Below are positions 11,761-21,810 of a stretch of 64,000 bases of DNA, in pieces. Position 1 is the first letter of the stretch. Each line of letters opens with the position of its first letter. Below the pieces are notes generated by a model that was not told where the DNA came from, ran no database searches, and saw nothing but the letters and a program-made list of their open reading frames with translations. Made by a program: the position numbers and the translations under genes. The DNA is from Druceiella hillmani (taxonomy: Eukaryota > Arthropoda > Insecta > Lepidoptera > Hepialidae): assembly GCA_039881145.1 (NCBI GenBank), contig JAYKKI010000090.1, forward strand, positions 6,049,501 through 6,113,500, given 5' to 3'.

Positions 11761-12550
11761 ACTTAATCTGAAGTCAAAATGTATGTGTTAATGCAAGACA
11801 GGAGATATTCATTTACAATTTTGAAAATATGTAATTGGTGAATGATTATAGTTAATAGTACCTCTAGTACTTGTATGTCAAATTTTGTTTATACTACTGT
11901 AACTTCGAAGTAGTTGAACTGATTTCATTAATCAAAATATCGAATAATTCGTCTCAATACTTAAAGTTAAATTAATTAAACGAAGTTGCAGACGGTGGAC
12001 GTTAAACGCCATGCCGCTCGAATGCTTTTGAAAATTTACAAGTGCCGTATAATTTGGAAGATAAAAACCTATTTACCAACCAGTTTTCTTTTCTTCTTAG
12101 GATTTTGATTTAGAAGCTCATGCTTTCCTGCATTAGTTGATGGTTTTTCTTACTTTTTACTATTTTAAGCAATTTAACTTTGAATAATTAAAGGAGTGTC
12201 AACATGAAAAGCAGCCAGCTGACAAAGAACAATTTTGAAATTGATTGGACATTTTCATTAAAAACAAATAAAAAAGCAATACTTACATTTTATTTATATT
12301 TCAAATTAGATTAAATATGCCTGTACTTGTTTGTCATAAATAGTTTAATCTACGTATTTATGTGTGTTTCGTTTTACTGGTATGTAAACTTATTAGATAG
12401 AACATACCAAAATAGTCAAATATTAAAATCAAAAATATTTTTTAATCTAAGAGAACGACTTTCTATACCTTTAAATGAAAACCAGTTTCATGGCCGCCAT
12501 TACATAACTACATTGAATTCATATTTAGGAAAGATTTCTAACGTTTTTAC
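11761..12550. other. AT-rich intergenic DNA, nothing recognised
   Basis: The long open frame starting at 12327 runs into the foldback element at 12564 and is not a gene. Confidence 0.4.
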
Positions 12551-12820
12551 GAATTTTCAATTATTGAATATATTTGGCGTTTATTTTGTAGAAATTCATT
12601 ATTCACAATTAAATGAAACTACGTGTAACCTACTTTAAGTTCTTTACCACGACCTATCTTTGCTTTCTTTAAGTTCTTTACCACGACCTTATGTAATCTT
12701 AGCTAATAGCCCACCTGAGGATGTTGTAATACAACGAAACCTAGGTTGTGGTAAAGAAATTAAAGAAAGTAGAAATAATACTACATCACGTAGTTTCGTT
12801 TAATTGTGAATTTTCAATTA
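12551..12820. mobile_element. Foldback hammerhead element, copy 3, left arm damaged, 13-bp TSD
   Basis: The direct repeat GAATTTTCAATTA lies at 12551-12563 and 12808-12820. The body (12564-12807) starts TTGAATATATTTGGCGT, as in copy 2, and ends CGTAGTTTCGTTTAATTGT. The right hammerhead core is present (12711-12751). The left core is broken: ACCACGACCTA is followed by a duplicated CTTTAAGTTCTTTACCACGAC piece (12666-12687), and the catalytic boxes are missing on that side. Confidence 0.87.
12711..12751 (+). ncRNA. Hammerhead-ribozyme-like core (copy 3, right arm)
   Basis: CCAC, CTGAGGA (N7 = G, allowed), T, GTTGT-AAT-ACAAC, GAAA, CCTAGG, TT, GTGG. The cleavage-site base is U instead of C (still not G, but usually slower). 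Stems I and II pair perfectly. Confidence 0.65.
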
Positions 12821-12839
12821 CTTAACATTGTCCAATAGG

Positions 12840-14555
12840 ATTTAAACTCATAATGCTTTTTTCCGTTACTTGATTAAAATTAACGTTAAGTACAAACATC
12901 ATAAATTAAAAAATTACCCAAATTCTCTTTAGTTCATAATATTAGCAGAAAAAAAAGTTGAAATGAAAATAACCGTCTAGTTCTAAGTAAACTCTTTGCA
13001 TGAAATTAGAATAAAGTTTCAATTGAAAAGGTACTTATAAACATGTTTAAGTATTTAGAATTTTTTTCGATAACTTGATTGGAATTAACGTGAAGTACAA
13101 ACATAAATCTTAAAAAATGGGACAAATTCTCTTTAGTTCATAATATTAGCAGGAAAAAAAGTTGAAATGAAAATAACCGTCTAGTTCTAAGTAAACTCTT
13201 TGCATGAAATTAGAATAAAGTTTCAATTTAAAAGGCCCGTATAAACATGTTTAAGTATTTAGAATTGTTTTTGATAACTTGATTGGAATTAACGTGAAGT
13301 ACAAACATAAATCTTAAAAAATGGGACAAATTCTCTTTAGTTCAGAATGTTACCTAAAAAAGATTGAAATGAAAATGACCGCTAGTTCTAAGTAAACTCT
13401 TTATATAAAATTAGAATAAAGTTTAAATTTAAAGGGCACGCATAAATCTTTTTAAGTTGTTAGAGTTTTTTTCCGTAACTTGATTGGAATTAATGTAAAG
13501 TACAAACATAAATTTTTAAAAATGGGATAATTTTTCCTTAGTTCATAATGTTAGCAGCAAAAAAGGTTGAAATGAAAATGATCGTCTAGTTCTATGTAAA
13601 CTCTTTATATGGAACTAGAATAAAGTTTAAATTTAAAAGGTATTATAAACATTTTTAAGTTGTTAGAATTTTTTTCGGTAACTTCATTGCAATTAATGTA
13701 AAGTACAAATATAAATTCTAAAAAAATTGGACAAATTTTCTTTAGTTCGTAATTTTAGCTGAAAAGAAGTTTGAAATTAAAATGATCGTCTAGTTTTATG
13801 TAAACTCTTTATATGGAATCAGAATAAAGTATAAATTTAAAAGGTACGCACAAACATTTTTAAGTTGTTAGAATTTTTTTCGGTAAGTTGATTGGAATTA
13901 ACGTGAAGTACAAAATATAAATCTGAAAAAATGGGACAAATTTTCTTTAGTCCACAATGTTAGCTGAAAAAAGGCTCAAATGAAATCGGCCGTCTGGGTC
14001 TAAGTAAAATTTTAATATGGAATTAGAATAAAGTTTATATTTAAAAGGTACGCATAAACATTCTTAAGTTGTTAGAATTTTTTTCCGTAACTTGATTGGA
14101 ATTAACGTGAAGTACAAACATAAATCTTAAAAAATGGGACAAATTTTCTTTAGTTTATAATGTTAGCAGAAAAGAGGTTGAAATGAAAATAGCCGTCTTC
14201 TTCTAAGTAAACTCTTTATATGGTATTAGAATAAAATTTAAATTTAAAAGGTTTGCATAAGCGTTTTCAAGTTGTTAGATTTTGTCGGTAACTTGATTGG
14301 AAGCAACGTGAAGTACAAACATAAATCTTAAAAAATGGGACACGTTTTCTTTAGCTCATAATGCTACTAGAAAAAAAGGTTGAAATGAAAATGACAGTCT
14401 GCTTCCACGTAAATTCTTTATATGGAATTAAAATAATTTTTTTCAATTCAAAAATTATACATAACCATTTTTAAGTGCTTAAGGTAATACAAATTTTTAA
14501 GTTGTTAGAATTGTTTCGGTAACTTGATTGGAATTAATATGTAATACAAACATAA
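12840..14555. repeat. ~205-bp tandem array, nine diverged copies
   Basis: The landmark CGRTAACTTGATTGGAATTAA recurs at about 12863, 13068, 13272, 13474, 13677, 13881, 14085, 14286 and 14517, giving a 202-231 bp period. Other shared words: GAAGTACAAACATAAAT, ATGGGACAAATT, CTTTAGTTCATAATGTTAGC, AAACTCTTTATATGGAA, AAGTTGTTAGAATTTTTTTC. Copies differ by about 10-25%. It starts about 20 bp after the copy 3 foldback element. Confidence 0.93.
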
Positions 14556-14822
14556 ATTTATTTCACTATATCTTCGTCAACATAGTTTCCAGACAATTCG
14601 TTCCAAGAAATTATGTACTATCCACCGTAGAAAACTTTGGCGAGCAATACAATCATACTAGTGAAAATTTTGGGAACCAATATAATTATACTGTGTATGT
14701 TGATAATTTTCAATACAAAAATTGAAAAAAAAAACGAAAATAATTACCATTAATTGTAGTCATGTACTACTTATACAACTAATAATATATTATCCATTTT
14801 GACTCGAAGTAATTTTATAATA

Positions 14823-14880
14823 AATATTATAATGCATGCAAATACCTGAGGGCATTTGCATGCATTAATGTATAATATTG
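14823..14880. other. 58-bp palindrome with two octamer (ATGCAAAT) motifs
   Basis: AATGCATGCAAATACC and GGCATTTGCATGCATT form a 16-base imperfect stem around a 4-base centre. Outer AATATTATA / TATAATATT extends the symmetry. Each arm contains ATGCAAAT, the POU-domain octamer, in inverted orientation. It could be a regulatory site pair or simply the end of a mobile element. Confidence 0.55.
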
Positions 14881-15969
14881 ATTTATAAAAGTTTTGCAAT
14901 TACGTACAAAATTTACCACATAATAAATCAATACGATTCATCCAACTGCCTACGCCCACGCAAAGGATTTACGTGAATGAACATCACACGTTAAATAAGA
15001 AATTATTTTATGCAAAAGTACGCGCCGTAAAAAATAAAAAGGATATAGCCATGTGCGTATCCGTAATGGTTAAATATACGTAAGAAAGCACTCTGGTGAC
15101 AAATTTGTTGTCATCAAATGTGAAAGTGACATTCCGAAAATGTGTCTATCTACTTACTATACAATTATTATCATAATATCACGTAAAACAACAATATATT
15201 TATTTATACATATATTCAGTGCTTTAGCACTGTGTATAAAATTTGTATTATAATATTTTAAACTTTTTGGCACCGCTAATAATGTTCAAAAATGTAAATA
15301 TTTTTATTTATTGTGATATAATCAAATTAACTCATAGATTTATATGCCATATTAATACTAAACACTTGTTGGTGTCACTTCTAAATTCTCCTAATATTTC
15401 CAATTTGCATGATATGTCACTATTCTTAATTTTCTTTTCTAAGTATTTTCCATTAAGAATATAATATATCTATGTGTTAGCTATCAGCCGTATTTACGTG
15501 AACTGTGCTCTTTTTTATTGTATTGTTTTAGTTCTTTTAACAGAAAGCCAAAAGCTTACTCTTTTCAATTGAAATATTTCTTTAATACAATAGGAACAAG
15601 TTACCTAAAAAATATGTCAATATATTACCAGAATTGTGGCCGAATAAGGATAAAATCTAGCGAATTACGCGTGAATAAACAAGCCAATGACTAGGATATA
15701 ATTTATACTCGTCACGTGGACACTCAGGTGTACATGATTCTGAATTTATTGATGATCGTTACACCGTCTTTTGACGCTATCAAGATGTTCTCATTAGTAG
15801 CAAATCCTACGGCGGTGGATTCGTTGTTGCTGTCTTGGCGATGTTTATTGTGAGGCGCTGCTTTCAATGGGAAAACAACGATGCATAAGAAATCTATATT
15901 TGTCTGTGAATAGGAAGTTTGTACTTCACCATATTTGCCGTTTACATACCGCCAACATTTTTGAATATA

Positions 15970-15971
<2 letters not shown>
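14881..15971. other. AT-rich intergenic DNA, nothing firm
   Basis: Open frames overlapping 15724-16053 owe their length to the TA repeat that follows. Confidence 0.4.

Positions 15972-16040
<69 letters not shown>
15972..16040. repeat. (TA)n microsatellite, about 69 bp
   Basis: Perfect TA dinucleotide run. It reads as Tyr-Ile in both strands and generates false open frames. Confidence 0.97.
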
Positions 16041-16043
<3 letters not shown>

Positions 16044-16799
16044 GAAAATTCAAGCAAGCATAAGATCATATTAGGTAACTACAATAATACATCTCTGGAT
16101 GGGGAAAATTGTGTCCACGGTATTATCAAATCAGCCCTGATCCCATAGCCAATCTTTTCATCAGTGCAGTGTTATTCATGTAACTGCAACAGCTTAATTA
16201 TCTTAAAATTTCTAATAACAAAACTCTTGATCTCACACTTTGTAAAACCTAGACCCTTGAGTTATAGGCCAACAGCAGCGGATCCATTACCTCGTGATGG
16301 TCGCCATCATCCGTCTTTCCGTCTCATACTCTTGCGTCATCCCGATGTTGCAATGAAAAAATAGACCTTCCAAAATATAATTATCGTCATTGTTAAAAAA
16401 GACGCATGGGTATCCATCGTCAATGAATTTTAAAAATTTTGAATTAAGTGACACACAAAGAATATGCCAAATATTCTCCGATGTCTTTCACCACCACCAC
16501 CACCTTTGATCCACCTTTGCGCAGAGTTTACCTTTTAATTCGAATGATATATGTGACGTAAACTTACATGATATGCAAACTGTTATACTGATATGCAAAC
16601 AGTTATGTAACTGTAACTATCATTTCTTTTGCCATAGATGAGACAGTCAGTCTGCTTAACAACTTCACTGCTTGCCCCGCATATGTGCGGGGTGCGCATT
16701 TATCTGGTCACTATAAACTGTATGATGGTGAGATTTCACCAACATATTTGTATATATGTATTTGTCTATACGTACATTTGTATACCATAAATGTGCAAG
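16041..16799. other. Intergenic DNA with (CAC)n run
   Basis: A CACCACCACC run lies at about 16489-16503. ATATGCAAACTGTTAT is duplicated near 16571-16605. The open frame at 16164-16364 contains SYRPTAADPLP, which faintly recalls the YRPIS motif of LINE reverse transcriptases, but this is too weak to call. Confidence 0.35.
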
Positions 16800-17145
16800 G
16801 TACTATACTTGAGTTTATAGACGTATGCCTAGATCAAGAACTACGAATGGGTAGAAGGAACCAGACCAACGAAGTGTATATACCAAGGAAGTGTATATAG
16901 TTATAGACGCATGAAACTGGAATGGACATCTTTCTTAGTACTCAATTATGGAGCTAAAAGTTGGGTATCGACAAAAGCGCCTGTAAAACTTTATTGTCGT
17001 TAGAGCGATGAGAAGAAAGGTGGTAGGGATGTTCGTAAAGGACCACAAAGCAAATAAGTAGTTTCGGAGACAAAGCAAAGTTGCTGACATTGTCAAGAGA
17101 GCGGCGAAACTTGAATGGAAATGGGCAATGTTGACTGTTCAGAAA
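16800..17145 (+). pseudogene. Dead LINE (RTE-type) reverse transcriptase C-terminal fragment
   Basis: DQELRMGRRNQTNEV (about 16830-16875) matches the xLGxxxRxGRxNxxxEVxRRI segment. VLNYGAKSW (about 16940-16965) matches the VLxYGAExW block. RAMRRKVVGMFVKDHKANK, a stop codon, then FRRQSKVADIVKRAAKLEW (about 17005-17125) match the QRAMERxMLGxSLRDxxxNxxIRRRTKVxDIxxRIxxLKWxW tail of insect endonuclease/reverse-transcriptase LINEs. Stops, frameshifts and a deletion between the first two blocks show it is dead. Confidence 0.82.
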
Positions 17146-17364
17146 TTTCATATAGTATCTTTACGGTTTCTATTCAGATTTCCACCAATCCTGGTTTCGC
17201 GTTATTGTTCTCTTTTTCATAATTCTACAATGTAATTTCTAAACGTTAGGTTGTCAACTAATATGCTAGCAATATCAGATCATCAGTATCTGTTAATATA
17301 GTAACCAAATAGAATATTTTCTCCACTTTCTCAAAGTATTTTGTTTTTTTCTATTACAGTATAG

Positions 17365-17600
17365 GAACACGACAGTAGCTCTACCAGACAACATGAGCTT
17401 AACCTGGGATCTGTTTTTAAAAGGTTTTTTAAAAAATTTTTTTTATCTTCCTCGGTAAGGATTATTGGAGAGATGAGAATTTCATTCTTTGAATTTTGGA
17501 GTCAATGCTTGGCGTGTCATAGGAGGGAATACTGTCGTTCATCTTTGTGCATATATTAGGTGTTGATACGCCCGCTTTCCGCCCTAAATATATTTTAAAA
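17365..17600 (+). repeat. Interspersed repeat shared with 27520-27745 (copy A)
   Basis: Shared words: AGCTCTACCAGACAACATGA, CTTAACCTGGGAT, CAATGCTTGGCGTGTCATAG, GTGCATATATTAGGTGTTGA. The second copy also sits next to LINE remains, so this may be LINE-associated sequence. Confidence 0.55.
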
Positions 17601-17690
17601 AGCAAAAGTGCTCTTAAGTTCTCTTCGTTAAACTATATTTTGTTTGTGGTTTGTGCTTTACTTTTATACACTATCAGATATATTCGAAAA

Positions 17691-17850
17691 GTCAGTGTGT
17701 GTGTGAGTGCATGTGCGTGTTGTGTGTGCATGTTTGTGCGTGTGGGTGTGCGTGTGGGTGTGCGTGTGCGTGTACGTGCGCGTCACGTGTGCGCATGTGT
17801 GCATGTACGCGTATGCGCATGTGTGCGTTGACACGCGCGTTCGCTGCGCG
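17691..17850. repeat. Degenerate (GT)n / GTGCGT alternating purine-pyrimidine tract
   Basis: Long stretch of GTGTGTGAGTGCATGTGCGT-type sequence ending in ACACGCGCGTTCGCTGCGCG. Nearly strict purine-pyrimidine alternation favours Z-form DNA. All three plus frames are open across it, giving false Cys/Val-rich ORFs. Confidence 0.85.
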
Positions 17851-18879
17851 CGCTGCTTTGAGACAATTAGTTTTCCTCTGCAGATTTTATATTAAAACTT
17901 TATTGTAAATAAGAGAAAACTTAATTTCATAATTGGAATTAAATTTAAACATTACTACGGACTGTTGTTCCTTACCCTGTACGTTTTACTTATGAATGGA
18001 CGTATTTTTAATACACTTATGAATATGAACGTATTGTGTATAAGTAGAATGTGCGTATTCTACTGTGAATGGATCTACTTATAAAGTGAAAATAGTCCTG
18101 GGTACGTACTTATTTATGAAGACACTATACGGTCACAATTTTTGAGGAATTTGCCTCATCTTTCTTAATTAATGCTTAGTTTGAAGAATTGAATCCTGTT
18201 GAATAATTATTTTATTTTGCACATTCCGTCCTGTCTAACTAAAATTGTATTCATGTTTTTGCAATTAATATTTGTACTTTTTACGATGTAATTCAATTTT
18301 TTTTCCTATTAAGTACTCAAAATACAAGAAAGAACAGGAATAGTCATTTAAGAAATATATAAAATAAGACAAAATGAAAATTCCGTGATCTTTCGTGAAT
18401 TTTTTTATGTTTATAAATTTTAAATTTTTTATATAAATTATGGTAATTTACAGCCTTATTTCCGTGGTGAATTAACCTTTTAAGTTCCTTTTTTTATTAA
18501 TTAATAGGGAGTCATCATTGCTATGATTTCGTACTTCTTTTGAAGTGAAAATACTTTATTCATCACAAGTCATCAGTAATATGGAATTTATAGTGTAATA
18601 AATATTTAATAACACCTAATATAATAAATATAGCCTTAGGTGTAACAAATATGTTATCATGAAAAACTATAAAAATATGACATCTAGGATCATCGCAATA
18701 GTTTTCCTAACGCATTGGCTGGAAGGTACTTTGTTTTTCATAGTGTTAGCTCAGTAGTTTCAAAAATAAGGGTGGGAAGAAAAAAATAATTGATTAAATT
18801 TTTAAGATATTCCTAACTACACGCTATATGGTGAAATATAACAATTTCAATTTTTGTTCGAGTATTTAAATTGCCACTC
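17851..18879. other. AT-rich intergenic DNA, nothing recognised
   Basis: GAATGGACGTATTTTTAATA and GAATGGATCTACTTATAAAG form loose short repeats near 17995-18080; no gene signal. Confidence 0.4.
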
Positions 18880-19045
18880 CTAAAATTTATGCATAATTTT
18901 TTTTAAATATGTGTAATGTACTTTGACTAATTTCAAGTTTCTATCACAAGAAATTTCTAAGAAAATCGGCTGCGATAGACGGAAAGATCGATAAGTAAAT
19001 GATTTTAAGACGGTTCCGTTTATCCATTCACCGCACGAAACCCAA
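18880..19045 (+). repeat. Degenerate interspersed repeat (AATCGGCTGCGATAGACGG type)
   Basis: CAAGTTTCTATCACAAGAAA, TTCTAAGAAAATCGGCTGCG, ATAGACGGAAAGATCG, ACGGTTCCGTTT. This follows the lepidopteran pattern of a CAAGTTTCTAGGT...ACGGTTTCTGAGAAAATCGG...GACAGACGGAC...GGTTCCGTTT repeat. A related copy is at 41900-42190. Confidence 0.6.
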
Positions 19046-19380
19046 AAAAAGAAAAATATTGAATAATTCAATTTTGCTAAAGTTTACTTATACCCAGAGA
19101 AAATATAATTTCCTCCCTATCAGAGGGTTGATAAATATTTATCATATTCATTTTGCGCTTGCTTCGTAACATTTCTTAAGTTAGAACTTAATTTAGACAA
19201 GTTTTTGAAAATATATACCTAAATACGTAATACGTTACCATTTCAAATCACCGTTTCTGATTCTTGTGTCCTTTTACATCTAGAAATCATAATATTTAGA
19301 AAAAAAATCGAGTCAGATAATAGTCATGCAAAATAAAATCAATAATTTAAAACAAGTGGTTCATATCTAAGAATAGGTTA

Positions 19381-20530
19381 AAAAAAGACCGAATTTCTAT
19401 AATAATATTTCTATATTTAAATTCACTGAATTGACAAAAATACTATACAAAATAAACTGCCCTTTACTAATATTATTGTATATCATCGCTATAGTCGGAT
19501 GTAGATATTAGAGATAACGTCTTCCAATGTCAAAGTGAAATACAAAAAAAGACCGAATTTCTATAATAATATTTCTATATTTAAATTCACTGAATTGACA
19601 AAAATACTATACAAAATAAACTGCCTTTACTAATATTATTTTATATCATCGCTATAGTCGGATGTAGATATTAGAGATAACGTCTTCCAATGTCGGAGTG
19701 AAATATAAAGAAAGACCGAATTTCTATAATAATATTTCTTTATTTAAATTCACTGAATTGACAAAAATACTATACAAAATAAACTGCCTTTACTAATATT
19801 ATTTTATATCATCGCTATAGTCGGATGTAGATATTAGAGATAACGCCTTCCAATGTCGGAGTGAAATATAAAAAAAGACCGAATTCCTATAATAATATTT
19901 CTTTATTTAAATTCACTGAATTGACAAAAATACTATACAAAATAAACTGCCTTTACTAATATTATTTTATATCATCGCTATAGTCGGATGTAGATATTAG
20001 ATATAACGCCTTCCAATGTCGGAGTGAAATATAAAAAAAGACCGAATTCCTATAATAATATTTCTATATTTAAATCTACTGAATTGACAAAAATACTATA
20101 CAAAATAAACTGCCTTTACTAATATTATTTTATATCATCGCTATAGTCAGATGTAGATATTAGAGATAACGTCTTCCAATGTCAGAGTGAAATACAAAAA
20201 ACGACCGAATTTCTATAATAATATTTCTATATATAAATTCACTGAATTGACAAAAATACTATACAAAATAAACTGCCTTTACTAATATTATTTTATATCA
20301 TCGCTATAGTCGGATGTAGATATTAGGGATAACGTCTTCCAATGTCAGAGTGAAATGCAAAAAAACACCGAATTTCTATAATAATATTTCTATATTTAAA
20401 TCTACTGAATTGACAAAAATACTATACAAAATAAACTGCCTTTACTAATATTATATTATATCATCGCTATAGTCGGATGTAGATATTAGGGATAACGTCT
20501 TCCAATCTCGGAGTGAAATACAAAAAAAAT
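19381..20530. repeat. 163-bp tandem array, seven copies
   Basis: GACCGAATTYC starts at 19388, 19551, 19714, 19877, 20040, 20203 and 20366 (CACC in the last), an exact 163-bp period throughout. Units contain AAACTGCCTTTACTAATATT and ATCATCGCTATAGTCGGATG and end TCTTCCAATGTCGGAGTGAA. Neighbouring copies share variants (for example TCTTTATTT in copies 3-4, AAATCTACTG in 5 and 7). Confidence 0.96.
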
Positions 20531-21587
20531 CCCATTAGAATAAAGACACAATACGCAGGAAAAGTAAAAGAACATTATTTATTTGCTCAAAACGTACTTA
20601 TATTATAAGTTTTCTACTCTACACATTTTAAAAGTATTACTTGTATGTGGTTATTAATTAAAAAAAATGATTTTTGATTACATGTATATTCTACTTTTAT
20701 GGCCGAATCTACAAACATGAATTATAATCCTATCATTTACACATTAAAATTTAAGAGGAACAAAGCTAAATCAACCTGGTAGGTAACGCAAAATATTTAC
20801 TATTTATTAAAAATGATTTTGTTTCTAGAATTATCGTTAAGGTAATATTTTTTACTATAAAAAGCGACTAGGCAAATAAAATTCTTTAACTGCATTTATT
20901 GCAGGATCAATTCCCGCCAACTGAAAAAAATGAGAGATCTAACCTGTGTTAGTGATTATTTAGCAAAAAGAAAAAAAACACAATGAAATTGCCCACAACA
21001 CTGCTAAAATAATAATGAAATGTAATCAGATCCCAAAGAGAACTCCCGTCAAAAGGGTCTGTAAGCCTTTGAAGTTAGCCAATCAAAATTCAACAACGAA
21101 CTCTTAGAAATTTCATTTTTCTCCAGGATCCGTCAACACTCGGTGAATAGGTAATGAGTTTTTTTGGCTTGTTTAATATTTCGTTAATAAAATATTACCT
21201 CTCTAGAAGAGGCAAATATTTTTTTCAATAACATAACTAACTACTTTTAAAAGTATACACAGCAAGTGATTTTCGAACTACTTTTAAGTGAATTTACTAT
21301 ACACGATAATATTTTTTTTATTAAACTTTAATGAGAGATTAAAATAAAATAAATAAAATCATCTTTGTCAAACGTTGTTGTTTTGAAACTTGTTATTTTT
21401 TGTTTTTATCAGCGTACTCACTTTATTTGTTCCGTTTGAATGGGTTGGATTAACGAAATAAAATAAAAACGATTTAATCAAACCACTTTCACTTCTCGTA
21501 TATTATATACATTTACAAACTTAATATACATTACGAATACATAATTTCTTTAATAATATAAGTAATAGATGCCTATTATTTAATTTG
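20531..21587. other. AT-rich 3' flank of sNPF, nothing recognised
   Basis: No open frame over 60 codons and no recognised repeat. It contains further AATAAA-like strings that could serve as alternative poly(A) signals. Confidence 0.4.
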
Positions 21588-21597
21588 TTTATTTATT
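21588..21597 (-). terminator. Candidate poly(A) signal of sNPF
   Basis: On the minus strand this reads as two overlapping AATAAA hexamers (AAATAAATAAA), the first found downstream of the sNPF stop. It predicts a 3' UTR of roughly 170-190 nt. Other AATAAA-like strings occur farther left in this AT-rich DNA, so longer 3' ends are possible. Confidence 0.5.
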
Positions 21598-21753
21598 TCC
21601 ATATAAGTTATTAAACACACATACGTTTTTAAGTTTTTTTTTTCAAGTATAATACTTTAGTTGTAAAAGAATAATTTAAATAATTAATGTATTATGTGGC
21701 TTAGGAGATATGTGAATTAATCTTTGTGTTGAGTGACGGTGGGGGCGAGTGAT

Positions 21754-21810
21754 TCAATCTTGCCGCTCGACGTCGTCGGAGACAAGCTTCACGTCCTTTG
21801 GTACGTTTTG
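21754..21810 (-). CDS. sNPF: sNPF terminal coding exon
   Basis: The acceptor TTTGTTACAG|CAA is followed by QNVPKDVKLVSDDVERQD and TGA at 21756-21754. It contains no RF-amide and forms the acidic C-terminal tail of the precursor. Phase 0 matches the previous donor. Placement rests on the splice site, phase and GC-rich composition rather than on a conserved peptide, so it is slightly less sure than the peptide exons. Confidence 0.82.
   Translation of the reverse strand, partial: QNVPKDVKLVSDDVERQD

Noticed and set aside
15724..16148. Two overlapping Tyr-Ile-rich frames on both strands
   Set aside because: Produced by a TA dinucleotide run.
16164..16364. SYRPT string as LINE reverse transcriptase core
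   Set aside because: Only a few residues match and no following RT blocks are found in order.
17547..17908. Three overlapping Cys/Val-rich frames
   Set aside because: Produced by the GT-rich alternating tract; all three frames open, no gene context.
19381..20530. 163-bp repeats considered as a gene family or CRISPR
   Set aside because: Exact tandem satellite with no frame and no spacer structure.
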